This document shows, piece after piece, positions 1 to 5,148 of a stretch of DNA of 5,148 nt. Within the stretch, counting starts at the first letter, position 1. The number at the start of each line of letters is the position of its first letter. The notes under the pieces were generated by a model. The model worked only from the letters and a program-made list of their open reading frames with translations, did no database searches and had not been told where the DNA came from. The DNA is from Methyloprofundus sp. (GTDB taxonomy: Bacteria; Pseudomonadota; Gammaproteobacteria; Methylococcales; Methylomonadaceae), in contig WTCN01000039.1 of the NCBI GenBank assembly GCA_013138555.1, forward strand, positions 1-5,148. The letters are read 5' to 3'. A program made the translations under genes and the position numbers.

Positions 1-330
1 GATGTGACTGGAGATATTAAATATTTGATTGATAGAGAATTACGTAAAAAAGGAATTAATAGCGTTACGTCAAATCCAGACCTGGCCGTTGCTTTTTTTA
101 TTGGTGTAGATATGGATGCTATAAAACTAAAGGATGATCCGGATACTCAGGGTGATGTCTTGGAAAATGTTCCACAAGGTGCTTTAGTTGTGGCTTTGAT
201 TAATGTTAAAACGGGTTATGTTGTCTGGTTAGGGATGGCAAAAGCAGAAATTGCTGAGGGGGCTTCCTCCGAGCTGATCCGTAAACGTCTGGATTATGCT
301 GTGAGTAACATGTTTAAATTGTTGAAATAA
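1..330 (+). CDS. DUF4136-like envelope protein, C-terminal part (5' end outside window)
   Basis: The reading frame is open from base 1 (GAT before the GTG at 4), so the gene starts upstream. About 109 C-terminal codons are visible, ending in TAA at 328-330. The pattern fits the DUF4136 family: an amphipathic helix (YLIDRELRKKG), then a 'NPDLAVAFF' strand, then a hydrophobic strand and turn 'ALVVALINVKTGYVVWLG', and a closing helix rich in Leu/Ala/Val. Family members are usually lipoproteins or exported proteins of about 170-200 residues with an N-terminal signal, which would lie in the missing part. Their biochemical role is unknown. The GTG at 4 has no visible ribosome binding site and is unlikely to be the true start. 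The gene is separated from the next one by 61 bp holding a promoter, so the two are probably transcribed separately. The family call rests on remembered pattern, not a search. Confidence 0.7.
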   Translation, partial: DVTGDIKYLIDRELRKKGINSVTSNPDLAVAFFIGVDMDAIKLKDDPDTQGDVLENVPQGALVVALINVKTGYVVWLGMAKAEIAEGASSELIRKRLDYAVSNMFKLLK

Positions 331-332
331 TA

Positions 333-361
333 TTGACCCGATAAGACTGGGAAATTATAGA
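333..361 (+). promoter_or_regulatory. sigma70-type promoter for the glycine-zipper gene
   Basis: TTGACC at 333-338 matches the -35 consensus at 5 of 6 positions. TATAGA at 356-361 matches the -10 consensus at 4 of 6. The spacer is exactly 17 bp. Transcription would start near 368, leaving a leader of about 24 nt that contains the AGGA ribosome binding site at 381-384. The -35 box begins 3 bp after the stop codon of the upstream gene. Confidence 0.6.
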
Positions 362-391
362 TAAGCTGGCATTTTTTACGAGGATTAAACT

Positions 392-856
392 ATGTATAAA
401 GATAAACTTATATTAGTGGCTGGGATTATGCTTTTGGCGAGTAGTACTTTTGTCCAGGCAGAACCGTATATTTACCCGGCTCAAGGGCAGAGCGCGCAAC
501 AAATGGAACAAGATAAATATCAATGTTATGGCTGGGGAAAACAGCAGACAGGCTATGACCCAATGAATCCACCTATTGCATCTGCTGGGCAAGCTAATAC
601 AGCACCTGTTGTCGGAGGTGCTGCAAGGGGAGCTGCGGGTGGTGCAGTCATTGGAGCTATTGCTGGCAATGCAGGTAAAGGTGCAGCAATAGGTGCGGTA
701 ACAGGAACGGTCACTCGTGGGGCTAGAAACCGTGGCGCTCAAAATCAACAACAGCAACAGCTTCAGCAGCAGTCTGCCGCAATTGCACAAATGCGTAGTG
801 AGTATGACCGTGCTTATGCTGTCTGTCTTGAGGGCAGAGGGTATAGTGTTAAATAG
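392..856 (+). CDS. exported glycine-zipper protein with Gln-rich segment
   Basis: This 154-residue protein has an N-terminal signal peptide (Lys3/Lys5, hydrophobic core about 6-20, likely cleavage after Val-Gln-Ala at 23), so it should act in the periplasm or outer envelope. No lipobox Cys is present. Residues 73-107 form a Gly/Ala-rich segment with two glycine-zipper runs at strict four-residue spacing: G76, G80, G84, G88, G92, then G97, G101, G105. Such runs pack helices in membranes. A Gln-rich stretch (117-127) follows, then a C-terminal 'YDRAYAVCLEGRGYSV' segment typical of this class of small proteins. Cys45 and Cys145 are the only two cysteines and could form a disulfide in the periplasm. 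The start is well supported: AGGA at 381-384 sits 7 nt before the ATG, and a promoter lies upstream. The function is unknown. Related proteins are often annotated as glycine-zipper or YMGG-like outer-membrane proteins. Confidence 0.85.
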   Translation: MYKDKLILVAGIMLLASSTFVQAEPYIYPAQGQSAQQMEQDKYQCYGWGKQQTGYDPMNPPIASAGQANTAPVVGGAARGAAGGAVIGAIAGNAGKGAAIGAVTGTVTRGARNRGAQNQQQQQLQQQSAAIAQMRSEYDRAYAVCLEGRGYSVK

Positions 857-905
857 TGGTTTTGAATAATAATGGCATGACTATTTTTCAAAAGCTGCGT
901 AAAAC

Positions 906-916
906 GCACCCTACAT
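906..916 (+). repeat. 11-bp repeat upstream of copC (inverted partner at 2941-2951)
   Basis: GCACCCTACAT at 906-916 is the exact reverse complement of ATGTAGGGTGC at 2941-2951. It overlaps a small dyad, TGCGT (896-900), AAA, ACGCA (904-908). Extending the dyad outwards (889-900 against the arm ending at 916) gives only partial matching, as if this were a decayed copy of a palindrome that is better preserved after copD. It lies 27 bp before the copC start. I suspect a REP-like intergenic repeat family, but only two copies are in the window. Confidence 0.5.
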
Positions 917-942
917 AACTCCGAGTTTTTATATTTCATATT

Positions 943-1305
943 ATGATTCAATTTAACCGTCAGATATTTAGCATGATACTTTTACTGTTTTGTTATGCGG
1001 GCTTGCTCAATGCACACGCCGTAGTGACTGAGCATACAATAAAAATAGCAGCTATTCGAGCTCACCAGGCCAGGCAGGTCAAACTAAGTTTTAATTCCAG
1101 TATTGAATTAGGGCTTTCACAGGTTTTTCTGGTCCGTGAAGGTGATCTCGAAGAAAAGTTACCCGTACGCATGGGGCAGGCTGCCGGGGAAGTGTTTATT
1201 GATATGCCTGCGCTAGAAGTCGGTGAGTATGCATTGCATTATAAAATTTTCGCCGCCGATGGTCATATAACGGATGATATTATCCATTTTACTGTTCAGC
1301 CATAG
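943..1305 (+). CDS. copC: CopC-type periplasmic copper-binding protein
   Basis: This is a 120-residue precursor, usual for CopC. Residues 1-24 are a signal peptide (Arg6, hydrophobic 9-22) with likely cleavage at Asn-Ala-|-His25, which leaves His as the mature N-terminus. The C-terminal part has 'ALHYKIFAADGHITDDIIHFTV', the family's closing strands with the Asp-Gly-His motif (D106, H108; mature positions 82 and 84). Known CopC proteins bind Cu(II) through the N-terminal amine and His1 with an Asp and His at closely similar positions, so all expected ligands are present. There is no Met-rich cluster for a separate Cu(I) site, so this is probably a Cu(II)-only type. The protein should form a small beta-barrel. 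It sits 9 bp before copD and is surely co-transcribed. No good ribosome binding site precedes the ATG at 943. An in-frame ATG at 973 is possible, but it would remove the positively charged start of the signal peptide. Confidence 0.88.
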   Translation: MIQFNRQIFSMILLLFCYAGLLNAHAVVTEHTIKIAAIRAHQARQVKLSFNSSIELGLSQVFLVREGDLEEKLPVRMGQAAGEVFIDMPALEVGEYALHYKIFAADGHITDDIIHFTVQP

Positions 1306-1314
1306 AGAAGAATA

Positions 1315-2940
1315 ATGGAAGGTATTGCTGATTTTTTAGACTCCCTGGTAGGGGGTGTTGATCTTATTTGTTATTCTCTGGCGATTGGTGGCTTACTTTG
1401 GGGGATATTTGTTATACGCCCCTGGGAAGAGGCCGGTAGTAGTATCCTGGCAGATAAAGCAATTCGTCTAATTTATAAAGGCGCGTTTGCTTTAGCTATC
1501 GTGCAATTGCTGAAAATTATTTTAAAAATATGGCTGATGGCGGCTATATTGGACAAGTGGCCTTTTCCAGAGTTTGCCTCGACTACTCAGTTTGTGGGCG
1601 GGATTATTCGCATGGCCCTGGCATTGCTGTTAGCGATAATCACTTATAGCTATTTACAACAACATGCTCAGTCGCGTAAACATTGGTTAAATACAGCTAA
1701 AGTTGCAGTCTTACTGATTATTTCAGGGGCATGGCTGGTTCACGCAGCCGGCCGTTTTGATAATCGCATTATTTTAATGAGTTTGACAACGGTTCATCAA
1801 GTGGCCGCAGCAGCGTGGGTGGGTGGTGTTTTTCAGTTAATTACGCTGTGGCGGTTACGCCAGAAAAAGCAAGTTGCTGATACTTTATGGCCTGAATGCC
1901 TGCATCGTTTTTCCAGATTAGGTATGGTAGCCGTGGCGGGTTTATTGCTTTCTGGTACTCCGATGGCATTAGGCTATATCACCAGCATAAATGGTTTTTT
2001 TGGGACAGGCTATGGCAATATTCTGTTAGTCAAAATACTACTGATGGCGATGGCATTAGGCTTTGCCTGGTTAAATCGTAGTGCAGTTCTGCAATATAAG
2101 CTATCTGCAAATAACTATGCTGTATTTAATCGGGTTCCCTATTATATAGAAGCAGAAACGCTGGTCTTGATTGTCTTGCTATTTACTGCGGCAAGCCTTG
2201 CATCACAGCCACCTGCGATTGATATTCCTGATTTAACGGCCACCTGGCAGGAAGCACTGAATACTTTTGCACCACGTATACCACGTATAGAATCCCCTAG
2301 TCAGGCGGCACTGCTGGCAGGCGAGGCGGGACGAACTGCCATTATTGGTCAAACGCCTTCTGCAGCAGCAACGGCCTGGTCAGACTATAACCATAATATC
2401 GCAGGTATTTTTATCACGGTGATGAGTTTGCTTGCCATGCTCTCCTATAAAAAATCATTTCGCTGGGCCCGTTATTGGCCCGTTGGTTTTATTGGTTTAG
2501 GGTTTTTTATTTTATTACGCTCTGATGCGGAAACCTGGCCCAATGGCACTATGGGGTTTTGGGAGAGTATGTTGGAGAACGGGGAAATATTACAGCACCG
2601 TATTGCGACCTTATTGGTTTTTGTTCTGGGTACTATGGAACTGCGTGCCAGAATGACACAAAACCCTGAGAGTAAACTACCTTATGTTTTTCCTCTGTTG
2701 TGTGCTTTTGGTGGGCTAATGTTGTTAACGCATTCGCATGTGGGGTTTCAAGCTAAAACCTCGTTTTTAATCCAGACTGGGCATACTTTTATGGGCCTGT
2801 TTTCCCTTCTTATGGCGGTCGGTCGCTGGCTGGAGTTAAAGCTGGATCAACCAGGCAAAAGTATTGCCGGATTTGTCTCTGTCTTTGCTTTTTTTCAGAT
2901 TGGTATGATTTTAATGTTTTATCAAGAGCCGCTTTATTAA
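1315..2940 (+). CDS. copD: CopD-family inner-membrane copper transport protein, long form
   Basis: This 541-residue protein has about 14 hydrophobic segments, roughly at 12-34, 53-77, 93-113, 127-147, 154-178, 200-222, 236-254, 279-298, 360-377, 386-402, 425-443, 457-472, 485-504 and 515-537. The first eight helices carry the CopD hallmarks: 'VHQVAAAAWVGGVFQL' (161-175), 'SGTPMALGYITS' (213-224) and 'FFGTGYGNILLVKILLM' (228-244). His143 and His161 are candidate metal ligands. A hydrophilic loop (about 299-355) leads to a second membrane domain with H360, H428, an H473-S-H475 pair and H490. I recall this domain from long CopD proteins of other Proteobacteria. CopD partners CopC and is generally taken to move copper across the inner membrane, though direction and mechanism are poorly settled. 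The start is supported by GAGAAG at 1305-1310, just after the copC stop. A hairpin follows the TAA directly. No copper-responsive operator is recognisable upstream of the pair. Confidence 0.88.
   Translation: MEGIADFLDSLVGGVDLICYSLAIGGLLWGIFVIRPWEEAGSSILADKAIRLIYKGAFALAIVQLLKIILKIWLMAAILDKWPFPEFASTTQFVGGIIRMALALLLAIITYSYLQQHAQSRKHWLNTAKVAVLLIISGAWLVHAAGRFDNRIILMSLTTVHQVAAAAWVGGVFQLITLWRLRQKKQVADTLWPECLHRFSRLGMVAVAGLLLSGTPMALGYITSINGFFGTGYGNILLVKILLMAMALGFAWLNRSAVLQYKLSANNYAVFNRVPYYIEAETLVLIVLLFTAASLASQPPAIDIPDLTATWQEALNTFAPRIPRIESPSQAALLAGEAGRTAIIGQTPSAAATAWSDYNHNIAGIFITVMSLLAMLSYKKSFRWARYWPVGFIGLGFFILLRSDAETWPNGTMGFWESMLENGEILQHRIATLLVFVLGTMELRARMTQNPESKLPYVFPLLCAFGGLMLLTHSHVGFQAKTSFLIQTGHTFMGLFSLLMAVGRWLELKLDQPGKSIAGFVSVFAFFQIGMILMFYQEPLY
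1962..2062 (+). repeat. 14-bp in-frame direct repeat inside copD
   Basis: GATGGCATTAGGCT occurs at 1962-1975 and again, perfectly, at 2049-2062. The copies are 87 bp apart (29 codons) and in the same reading frame. They encode Met-Ala-Leu-Gly at residues 217-220 and 246-249, in two neighbouring membrane helices. The similarity may simply reflect helix composition. Confidence 0.7.
2272..2289 (+). repeat. 9-bp perfect tandem duplication in copD
   Basis: CCACGTATA is repeated head to tail and in frame, giving Pro-Arg-Ile twice (residues 320-325). It lies in the hydrophilic loop between the two membrane halves of CopD, where small insertions would be tolerated. It looks like a slippage duplication. 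Confidence 0.8.
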
Positions 2941-2941
2941 A

Positions 2942-2968
2942 TGTAGGGTGCATAAAGTGCATCTTACA
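2942..2968 (+). repeat. palindromic repeat forming a hairpin right after copD
   Basis: TGTAGGGTGCA (2942-2952) pairs with TGCATCTTACA (2958-2968) around a 5-nt loop, TAAAG. In RNA all 11 positions pair, two of them as G-U. The stem begins 2 nt after the copD stop. No U-run follows (CCTTCTGTATTA), so it is not a standard intrinsic terminator. A role in 3' end protection of the copCD mRNA, or Rho-linked termination, is possible. Its left arm is the inverted partner of the repeat at 906-916, which suggests a dispersed REP-like element rather than a site made for this gene. Confidence 0.6.
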
Positions 2969-2975
2969 CCTTCTG

Positions 2976-3011
2976 TATTAGCATGTTAATATTTTGGGAT
3001 ATTAGCACGTT
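2976..3011 (+). repeat. imperfect 12-bp direct repeat, 24-bp period
   Basis: TATTAGCATGTT (2976-2987) and TATTAGCACGTT (3000-3011) differ at one base and are spaced 24 bp start to start, a little over two helical turns. A 6-bp inverted pair, TAATAT (2987-2992) and ATATTA (2999-3004), lies between and across them. This could be a regulator site or a repeat remnant. Nothing in the window names a protein for it. Confidence 0.4.
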
Positions 3012-3025
3012 CCTCTGCACTGGAG

Positions 3026-3270
3026 GTATAGTAAAGTCAACACTTGCGGCTATAAACTTAGAATATGAGTGGTTAATAAAAATATTTTCAATAAGTCATG
3101 AATGCTTTAATCTTATTCATTATTTTTTCTGCGGTTAATGAAAACAATAGCTTGTAGCGTTATTTACGGCTCAATGACATTACTTCTATCTCTTTATCTT
3201 TTTGCGAAAGATTTGATTAGCTTCAAAGTAATCATATTTTTTTTGTGTTATTTGCAAGTGTCTACTATAC
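3026..3270. repeat. split inverted repeat bracketing 245 bp
   Basis: The left end has GTATAGTA (3026-3033) and ACACTTGC (3040-3047). The right end has their reverse complements in mirrored order, GCAAGTGT (3254-3261) and TACTATAC (3263-3270). The two 8-bp blocks match exactly. The gap between them is 6 bp on the left and 1 bp on the right. The arrangement resembles the ends of a small non-coding element, or two opposed copies of one regulatory site. The right copy overlaps the -10 box of the candidate promoter at 3243-3271. No target-site duplication is evident. Confidence 0.45.
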
Positions 3271-3271
3271 T
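3243..3271 (+). promoter_or_regulatory. candidate promoter of the chemosensory operon
   Basis: TTGTGT (3243-3248) as -35 and TATACT (3266-3271) as -10 are separated by 17 bp. The -10 matches the consensus at 5 of 6 positions and the -35 at 4 of 6. Transcription would start near 3278, leaving a leader of about 70 nt. An 8-bp dyad, TGTTATTT (3246-3253) and AAATAACA (3286-3293), is centred close to the -10 and could be an operator, though it may be chance in AT-rich DNA. Confidence 0.4.
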
Positions 3272-3350
3272 CAATTTGTACTGTTAAATAACACTGTTCT
3301 TAAATTTACTCTGACTCTGCAGCCCTTGAATATCAATAGGTGTCGTTAAG

Positions 3351-4139
3351 ATGAAGAGGCTAACAAATGTCAAAAAGGAACTACAAACGAGTATGAGCGA
3401 TACACTGAGCATTCTTAATGTTGCACTTATTGGGCTTTCTGAGCAAGAGAATAAAAATATAGGGCAACTTTTTCAACTTTCACATAAGCGTCAACGTAGT
3501 TACAATCTGGTAGCCATTGTTGGTGAACAAAAAATTGATATTCTATTTCTACGTTTAAGTAGTCAGCAGGCAAAAATTGAAGCCAGTCAGCTTTTAAAAA
3601 AATCCCCGCATATAGCGATTGTTATTGCGGCAAAGGATGAGCCTGCAAATACCGCATATCACTATACTCCATACCCCTTGAAGGCTTCTTTAATCCTTGA
3701 TACACTCGATAACATTGACTGTTCTGTCAATGCACTTACGACACCGGAAAGCGAATACAATGCTTTAGTCGTTGACGATAGTGCAGCGATGCGTAAAGCA
3801 TTAGAAGTTGAACTGCAGCGCATTCCCCAAAAGCTTAATATAGATCAGGCTGACTGTGGCGAGGCTGCACTTGAGCTTGCCGCGCAAAAAAAATATGATC
3901 TTATTTTTCTGGATATCGTCATGCCAGGAATTGATGGCTTTGAAGTGTGTAAGACACTACGCAAAACCATTAAGAAAACCCCCATTATTATGTTGACCGG
4001 AAAAACATCGCCTTTAGATGAAGTGAAAGGTGTTATGGCGGGTTGCAGTACCTATCTTACCAAACCGGTTGATCGCAATGAATTTCAAAAAGTTCTTAAA
4101 CGTGTTGTCAACTGGCTTGATGAGTATCAAAAAAAATAA
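3351..4139 (+). CDS. PilG-like response regulator with N-terminal degenerate receiver
   Basis: This 262-residue cytoplasmic protein has two halves. Residues about 137-256 are an intact receiver: acidic pair D142/D143 (VVDDS), phospho-acceptor D188 (IFLDIVMP), T216 and K238 (YLTKP). The stretch 'IIMLTGKTSPLDEVKGVMAGCSTYLTKP' resembles the equivalent part of PilG. Residues about 22-120 follow a similar strand/helix order but carry none of those residues: 'ALIGLS' replaces the acidic pair, R68 the phospho-Asp, A93 the Thr and Y108 the Lys. There is no DNA-binding or other output domain. The gene lies in the place of pilG, before pilH and pilI, so it should take phosphate from a ChpA-type kinase and act on type IV pili. 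The start at 3351 has AGG 10 nt upstream. An alternative ATG at 3393 (residue 15) has AAGGA 13 nt upstream and would still keep both domains. Confidence 0.85.
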   Translation: MKRLTNVKKELQTSMSDTLSILNVALIGLSEQENKNIGQLFQLSHKRQRSYNLVAIVGEQKIDILFLRLSSQQAKIEASQLLKKSPHIAIVIAAKDEPANTAYHYTPYPLKASLILDTLDNIDCSVNALTTPESEYNALVVDDSAAMRKALEVELQRIPQKLNIDQADCGEAALELAAQKKYDLIFLDIVMPGIDGFEVCKTLRKTIKKTPIIMLTGKTSPLDEVKGVMAGCSTYLTKPVDRNEFQKVLKRVVNWLDEYQKK

Positions 4140-4140
4140 A

Positions 4141-4154
4141 TGCAGATTTCTGCA
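4141..4154. repeat. 14-bp perfect palindrome in the pilG-like/pilH gap
   Basis: TGCAGATTTCTGCA is a perfect dyad that starts 2 bp after the stop of the PilG-like gene. It would form only a short stem (5 bp with a 4-nt loop) and has no U-run after it, so it is not a terminator. It could be a protein site or RNA processing point in the 90-bp gap before pilH. Confidence 0.35.
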
Positions 4155-4229
4155 GAGTAATATACAAAGATTTACCCATAAACAGTAAAACTAATTTCTA
4201 CCTTACTAACAATAATAGAGGCTATAAAA

Positions 4230-4595
4230 ATGAGTATTCAAAGCATATTGGTTGTCGATGATTCACCTACACAATTAGATAATATAAAAAACATAGTGGC
4301 TGATGCAGGTTTTCGCGTTATTACTGCGGACTCTGGCGTTAAAGCGATAGAAAAAGCGGAGGCAGAGATGCCGGATCTTATTTTTATGGATGTCGTTATG
4401 CCTGATATGGATGGTTTTCAGACTTGTCGTAAATTAACATTAGGTGAGAAAACAAAGGATATTCCTATTGTTTTTGTAACCACAAAAAATCAAAAAGCTG
4501 ACAAAGTCTGGGCGCAAATGCAAGGCGGAAAGGCACTCGTCGGTAAGCCTTATGAGGCTGATGAAATCATCGACCAAATTAAAGCCTTTAACTAG
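4230..4595 (+). CDS. pilH: PilH-type single-domain response regulator
   Basis: This is a 121-residue stand-alone receiver of CheY length. The acidic pair D10/D11 (LVVDDSPTQ), phospho-acceptor D54 (IFMDVVMP), T84 and K106 (GKP) are all present, so it should be phosphorylated. The segment 'FVTTKNQKADKVWAQMQGG' matches the PilH pattern TTKxQxxDKVWxxxQG, which separates it from PilG and CheY. In Pil-Chp systems PilH receives phosphate from ChpA and is tied to pilus retraction or acts as a phosphate sink. AGAGG at 4217-4221 lies 8 nt before the ATG. It is 90 bp after the PilG-like gene and 9 bp before pilI, so the three probably form one operon. Confidence 0.88.
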   Translation: MSIQSILVVDDSPTQLDNIKNIVADAGFRVITADSGVKAIEKAEAEMPDLIFMDVVMPDMDGFQTCRKLTLGEKTKDIPIVFVTTKNQKADKVWAQMQGGKALVGKPYEADEIIDQIKAFN

Positions 4596-4604
4596 GGGCA
4601 GCTT

Positions 4605-5114
4605 ATGGCAGCGCAATTAGAGCCTAGCTCAGCACTCAATCGTTTAGATAGCATCGTTACGGATATAGAAAAGGGTGACTCACTTTATAAAGCTGATTTA
4701 CGTTACGGTGTGATGATTGCCGATATAGGTTTTCTAATTGCACAAAATACAGCCAGTGAAATTATTGAAGGGATAGAGGTTTACCCCTTACCCAATTCAG
4801 CCAGGTGTATGGCTGGATTAATTAATCTTCGTGGGAACGTCGTTCCCGTTTTTGATTTAAATTTAGTACTAAACACAGCCTCAGCGGAGACTAAAAATCG
4901 ACTTTTATTAGTTTTAGGTGAGGCTGAGCACGCAGTAGGGATTTATATAGAACAATTGCCTCAAGCAATTAATAAATCAGTTGTCCTGACACAGCGCCCA
5001 CCGATACCCTTGGTGTTAGAGAAATTTGTCAACACTGCCTATCTGGCAGAAGAAAATATTTGGCTTGATTTTGATTATGTAACGTTATTTAAAGCTTTAG
5101 CGGCTGGAGAATAG
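4605..5114 (+). CDS. pilI: CheW-like adaptor PilI
   Basis: This is a 169-residue cytoplasmic protein with one CheW domain (about 33-165). The CheW hallmark 'YPLPNSARCMAGLINLRGNVVPVFDL' (60-85) is present, including Arg76 of 'NLRG', a residue important for receptor and kinase contact in this family. The end 'FVNTAYLAEENIWLDFDYVTLF' resembles the C-terminus of PilI, where an aromatic residue follows a charged turn. CheW proteins bridge a chemoreceptor and a CheA-type kinase. With pilH next to it the partners should be a PilJ-type receptor and ChpA. The ribosome binding site AGGGG (4594-4598) overlaps the pilH stop and sits 6 nt before the ATG, which indicates translational coupling. The first 30 residues are a poorly conserved lead-in. 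Confidence 0.87.
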   Translation: MAAQLEPSSALNRLDSIVTDIEKGDSLYKADLRYGVMIADIGFLIAQNTASEIIEGIEVYPLPNSARCMAGLINLRGNVVPVFDLNLVLNTASAETKNRLLLVLGEAEHAVGIYIEQLPQAINKSVVLTQRPPIPLVLEKFVNTAYLAEENIWLDFDYVTLFKALAAGE

Positions 5115-5116
5115 TG

Positions 5117-5148
5117 ATGAAAGGTGTTTATTTTGTAATAAATGGAGA
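5117..5148 (+). CDS. start of next operon gene, runs off window (possibly receptor pilJ)
   Basis: An ATG at 5117, 2 bp after the pilI stop, has GGAG at 5106-5109 with 7-nt spacing and stays open for the remaining ten full codons (Met-Lys-Gly-Val-Tyr-Phe-Val-Ile-Asn-Gly). Pil-Chp gene order (G, H, I, J) predicts a methyl-accepting receptor of the PilJ type here, but ten codons cannot show that. Another ribosome-binding-like GGAGA sits at the last bases of the window (5144-5148), so the real start might lie just beyond it. Confidence 0.5.
   Translation, partial: MKGVYFVING

Larger units (their letters stand above)
2941..3350. other. 410-bp intergenic region, no convincing gene
   Basis: This AT-rich stretch between copD and the chemosensory operon has no reading frame with coding features on either strand. 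The only small candidates, 3098-3157 and 3174-3287, lack ribosome binding sites. It holds, in order: the post-copD hairpin (2942-2968), a 12-bp direct repeat (2976-3011), a split inverted repeat (3026-3047 and 3254-3270) and a candidate promoter (3243-3271). The last 80 bp would be the 5' leader of the downstream operon. Confidence 0.6.

Noticed and set aside
413..790. 125-codon open frame on the minus strand
   Set aside because: It lies wholly opposite the glycine-zipper gene, which has a promoter, ribosome binding site and signal peptide. The minus-strand product is a Cys/Ser/Thr-rich composition artefact of the Gly/Ala/Gln codons.
851..886. AAATAGT ... ACTATTT inverted pair around the end of the glycine-zipper gene as a terminator
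   Set aside because: The stem is only 7 AT-rich base pairs with a 22-nt loop and no clean U-run, so it is too weak to call.
1896..2081. 61-codon + strand frame inside copD
   Set aside because: It is out of frame within a well-supported CopD core and has no family features of its own.
3012..3026. CCTC ... GAGG small hairpin
   Set aside because: A 4-bp stem is expected by chance and nothing around it supports a function.
3022..3047. Minus-strand promoter from TTGACT and TATACC near the left inverted repeat
   Set aside because: The two boxes are only 4 bp apart, no other -35 fits, and no minus-strand gene lies downstream.
3174..3287. 37-residue hydrophobic small reading frame in the intergenic region
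   Set aside because: It could suggest a small membrane protein, but there is no ribosome binding site before the ATG, and its end overlaps the candidate promoter of the next operon. The hydrophobic content follows from T-rich DNA.

Overview
This looks like a moderately AT-rich gammaproteobacterial chromosome segment. A type I methanotroph (Methylococcales) or a close relative is a reasonable guess from the CopC/CopD pair, a Pil-Chp type chemosensory cluster of PilG/PilH/PilI order, and PilH/PilI sequences resembling those of Pseudomonas. That is inference: no marker gene in the window fixes the genus. All recognisable genes are on the + strand, and no rRNA, tRNA, CRISPR array, integrase or transposase is visible.

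Layout. (1) Positions 1-330 hold the 3' end of a DUF4136-type envelope protein. (2) A good sigma70-type promoter (333-361) precedes a small exported glycine-zipper protein (392-856). (3) A two-gene copper module follows: a short periplasmic CopC (943-1305) and a 541-residue multi-helix CopD (1315-2940), 9 bp apart. Inverted copies of an 11-bp sequence lie on either side of the module. The downstream copy folds into an 11-bp hairpin right after the copD stop. (4) About 400 bp of AT-rich DNA without a convincing gene (2941-3350) holds that hairpin, a direct repeat, a split inverted repeat and a candidate promoter. (5) A chemosensory operon starts at 3351: a two-domain PilG-like response regulator, PilH, the CheW-like adaptor PilI, and the first codons of another gene that leaves the window at 5148.

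How the genes work together. CopC is expected to bind Cu(II) in the periplasm through its mature N-terminal His and a C-terminal Asp-Gly-His motif, and to pass copper to or from CopD in the inner membrane. In the second module, PilI should couple a receptor (PilJ-type, outside or just starting at the window end) to a ChpA-type kinase (not in the window). The kinase would phosphorylate the PilG-like and PilH receivers, which in Pil-Chp systems control type IV pilus extension, retraction and twitching.

Novelty. I see no clearly new system. The most unusual points are the PilG-position regulator, whose N-terminal half reads as a second receiver that has lost all its phosphorylation residues, the His-rich C-terminal membrane extension of CopD, and the repeats in the intergenic DNA.
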